Part shown: piece by piece, positions 62,864-64,000 of the stretch
Position numbering within the stretch: the stretch's first letter is position 1
Layout of the letters: each line of letters opens with the position of its first letter
NCBI RefSeq assembly: GCF_000739915.1
Contig: NZ_BBJT01000009.1
Coordinates: forward strand, 177,303-241,302
Reading direction: 5' to 3'
Length of the DNA stretch: 64,000 nucleotides
Source of the DNA: Paenibacillus chitinolyticus NBRC 15660
GTDB lineage: Bacteria > Bacillota > Bacilli > Paenibacillales > NBRC-103111
Position numbers and translations under genes: made by a program
The notes under the pieces: generated by a model
Databases searched by the model: none
The model's input: the letters and a program-made list of their open reading frames with translations, nothing else
What the model was told of the DNA's origin: nothing

Positions 62864-64000
62864 GTGAACATAAGCGGATTGATTCGTGGTTTGGCCGGCG
62901 GTATGCAGGCGGCGGAGCCCAAAACATTGGAGTTGAAGCCCGGACAGGTTGTCAAGGGAGTGGTTTTGCAGGTTTACGAAAATCAGGAAGCCCAAATGTC
63001 TATCGACGGCGTACAAGTGAGGGCCAAGCTGGAAACTCCTCTGGCGCCGGGGCAGACTGCATGGCTGCAGGTGCAGCCGGAGAGCACGGGTGGACAGGTC
63101 GTCCTTAAACCGGCAGCGGGACCCGCTGTGCCGGCGACACAAGAAGAGATCGGACAAATGCTGAAGCAGACGGGGTTAAAAGATACGGCGGTGAACCGCG
63201 AGCTTGTCCAGATGATGAAGCAGCAGGGTATCCCGCTGACGAAGGAAGCGGCAGCGCCGCTCCAGGAGGTTATGAGCAGGATTCCGGCTTCCGTGAAGCC
63301 CGAGCAGTGGGTGCAGGCGGTGGGCGTGGCTGTAAGCAAGGGTCTTCCCTTGACAGCGGATACGGTAGGAGCCATTCACCAAGCTTTATTCGGCAAGCCG
63401 TTTGGAGAAACGCTGCAAAATCTGGCTCAGACATTAAGCGGGCTGCTGCAAAACGGCGGCCTGGCCGAAGGAACGAGCGGCAGCGGAGAAAAATTACTCC
63501 GGCAGTTAGCCGAAGTTTTGCGGACGATGCAGGATACGGCTGCGGAGGTGGGGGGAAAACCGACCTCGAACGGAACAGCGTCCCCTTTGGATAACGGAAC
63601 CGGCAAGCCGGGACTTGCAGCGGGAACGCCTACGGCAAATTCCGGAGGCGGTACGGGAACCGCAGGGCAGGCGGATACACGCCAGCCGGGAGGAATTCGT
63701 CCCGACGGAAGCGGCGGTACTGCGCAGGCCGCCGGTCAAGGCCGCCAGGTGCTGCCGGGGACATCAGGCTTGCCGCAGACTGCGGCAGGAGCACCCGCTG
63801 ATGGCGGCGTAAGGCTGACGCCGTCTGCCGCGGGTATGCAGGCTGACGCTGCCGCTGAGCTGCCGCAAGGAGCGGGCCGGCCTGCTGCGGGTGCATCCGC
63901 GCCAGGCACGCAGGCGCAGCAGGCCGGCGGCACGCCCGCCGGGCAGACAGCGGCGCAAGCGGGCGGCAGCGCTCTAGCCGCGGCTCCGGGCACGACTGCC
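62864..64000 (+). CDS. FliK/YlqG-like protein, partial at the window end
   Basis: The frame is open from GTG 62864 (five bases after AAGGCGGG) to the last base, at least 379 codons. It starts MNISGLIRGLAGGMQAAEPK; an N-terminal part (1-220) shows GQVVKGVVLQVYENQEAQMSI and other helix-rich segments, then Gly/Ala/Gln/Thr/Pro low complexity follows. B. subtilis has ylqG after rnhB, and related proteins resemble flagellar hook-length control proteins. A GCCGATAT at 62820-62827 recalls a sigma-D -10, but no -35 fits. The C-terminus, which would decide the family, is outside the window. Confidence 0.7.
   Translation, partial: MNISGLIRGLAGGMQAAEPKTLELKPGQVVKGVVLQVYENQEAQMSIDGVQVRAKLETPLAPGQTAWLQVQPESTGGQVVLKPAAGPAVPATQEEIGQMLKQTGLKDTAVNRELVQMMKQQGIPLTKEAAAPLQEVMSRIPASVKPEQWVQAVGVAVSKGLPLTADTVGAIHQALFGKPFGETLQNLAQTLSGLLQNGGLAEGTSGSGEKLLRQLAEVLRTMQDTAAEVGGKPTSNGTASPLDNGTGKPGLAAGTPTANSGGGTGTAGQADTRQPGGIRPDGSGGTAQAAGQGRQVLPGTSGLPQTAAGAPADGGVRLTPSAAGMQADAAAELPQGAGRPAAGASAPGTQAQQAGGTPAGQTAAQAGGSALAAAPGTTA

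Overview
The window is a 64-kb chromosomal stretch from an endospore-forming Firmicute, most likely Paenibacillus or a close relative. The evidence is a Bacillus-type core gene order (yloC-remA-gmk-rpoZ-coaBC-priA-def-fmt-rsmB-rlmN-prpC-prkC-rsgA-rpe, then yloU-fakA, recG, rsmD-coaD-ylbJ-ylbL-yceD-rpmF, fapR-plsX-fab genes, rnc-smc-ftsY-ylxM-ffh-rpsP-khpA-rimM-trmD-rplS-lepB-rbgA-rnhB). Sporulation genes (spoVM, ylbJ, a SpoVIF-like gene), strong AGGAGG-type ribosome binding sites, frequent GTG/TTG starts and many intrinsic terminators agree with this. No rRNA, tRNA, CRISPR array, insertion sequence or prophage was recognised.

Layout. Positions 1-15650 are a forward housekeeping run: RNA decay and nucleotide genes, CoA synthesis, replication restart, formyl-methionine processing, rRNA methylation, the PrpC/PrkC phosphatase-kinase pair, a ribosome-assembly GTPase, ribulose-phosphate epimerase and the 26-codon spoVM. 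rpmB follows on the reverse strand. Then come an Asp23-family gene, fatty acid kinase (fakA) with a DegV/FakB partner, and recG (16205-21269). Positions 21300-39050 form an accessory block: a SpoVIF-like gene, an SOS-type cassette (YolD-like, Y-family polymerase, YhjD-like) with LexA-like boxes, an HD-GYP protein, an SRAP protein, an ABC-F protein, a MarR/MFS efflux pair, a histidine kinase lacking its phospho-acceptor histidine, a cation/proton antiporter behind an attenuator-like leader, a signal peptidase, a flavin reductase-like protein, an acetyltransferase, a lipoprotein and a small XRE regulator.

Core order resumes at 39105 with rsmD, coaD, ylbJ (reverse), ylbL, yceD and rpmF. A complete type II fatty acid synthesis cluster follows (fapR, plsX, fabH, fabD, fabG, acpP, fabF) with a FapR-type operator in front. 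Next are rnc, smc and the SRP/ribosome operons to rnhB. The last gene, a FliK/YlqG-like protein, runs off the window end.

How the genes cooperate: fapR-fab and fakA/fakB together cover de novo synthesis and uptake of fatty acids; ffh, ftsY, ylxM and two type I signal peptidases cover protein export; rsmB, rlmN, rsmD, rimM, trmD, rbgA and rsgA cover ribosome and tRNA maturation. The most unusual non-coding structure is the 474-base rnc-smc gap. It holds a foldable RNA element of about 170 nt and then four hairpins with a regular 38-39 nt period ending at the smc ribosome binding site. Other regulatory points of note are a sigma-E-like promoter overlapping the rpe terminator ahead of spoVM, and a promoter-plus-terminator leader in front of the antiporter gene.
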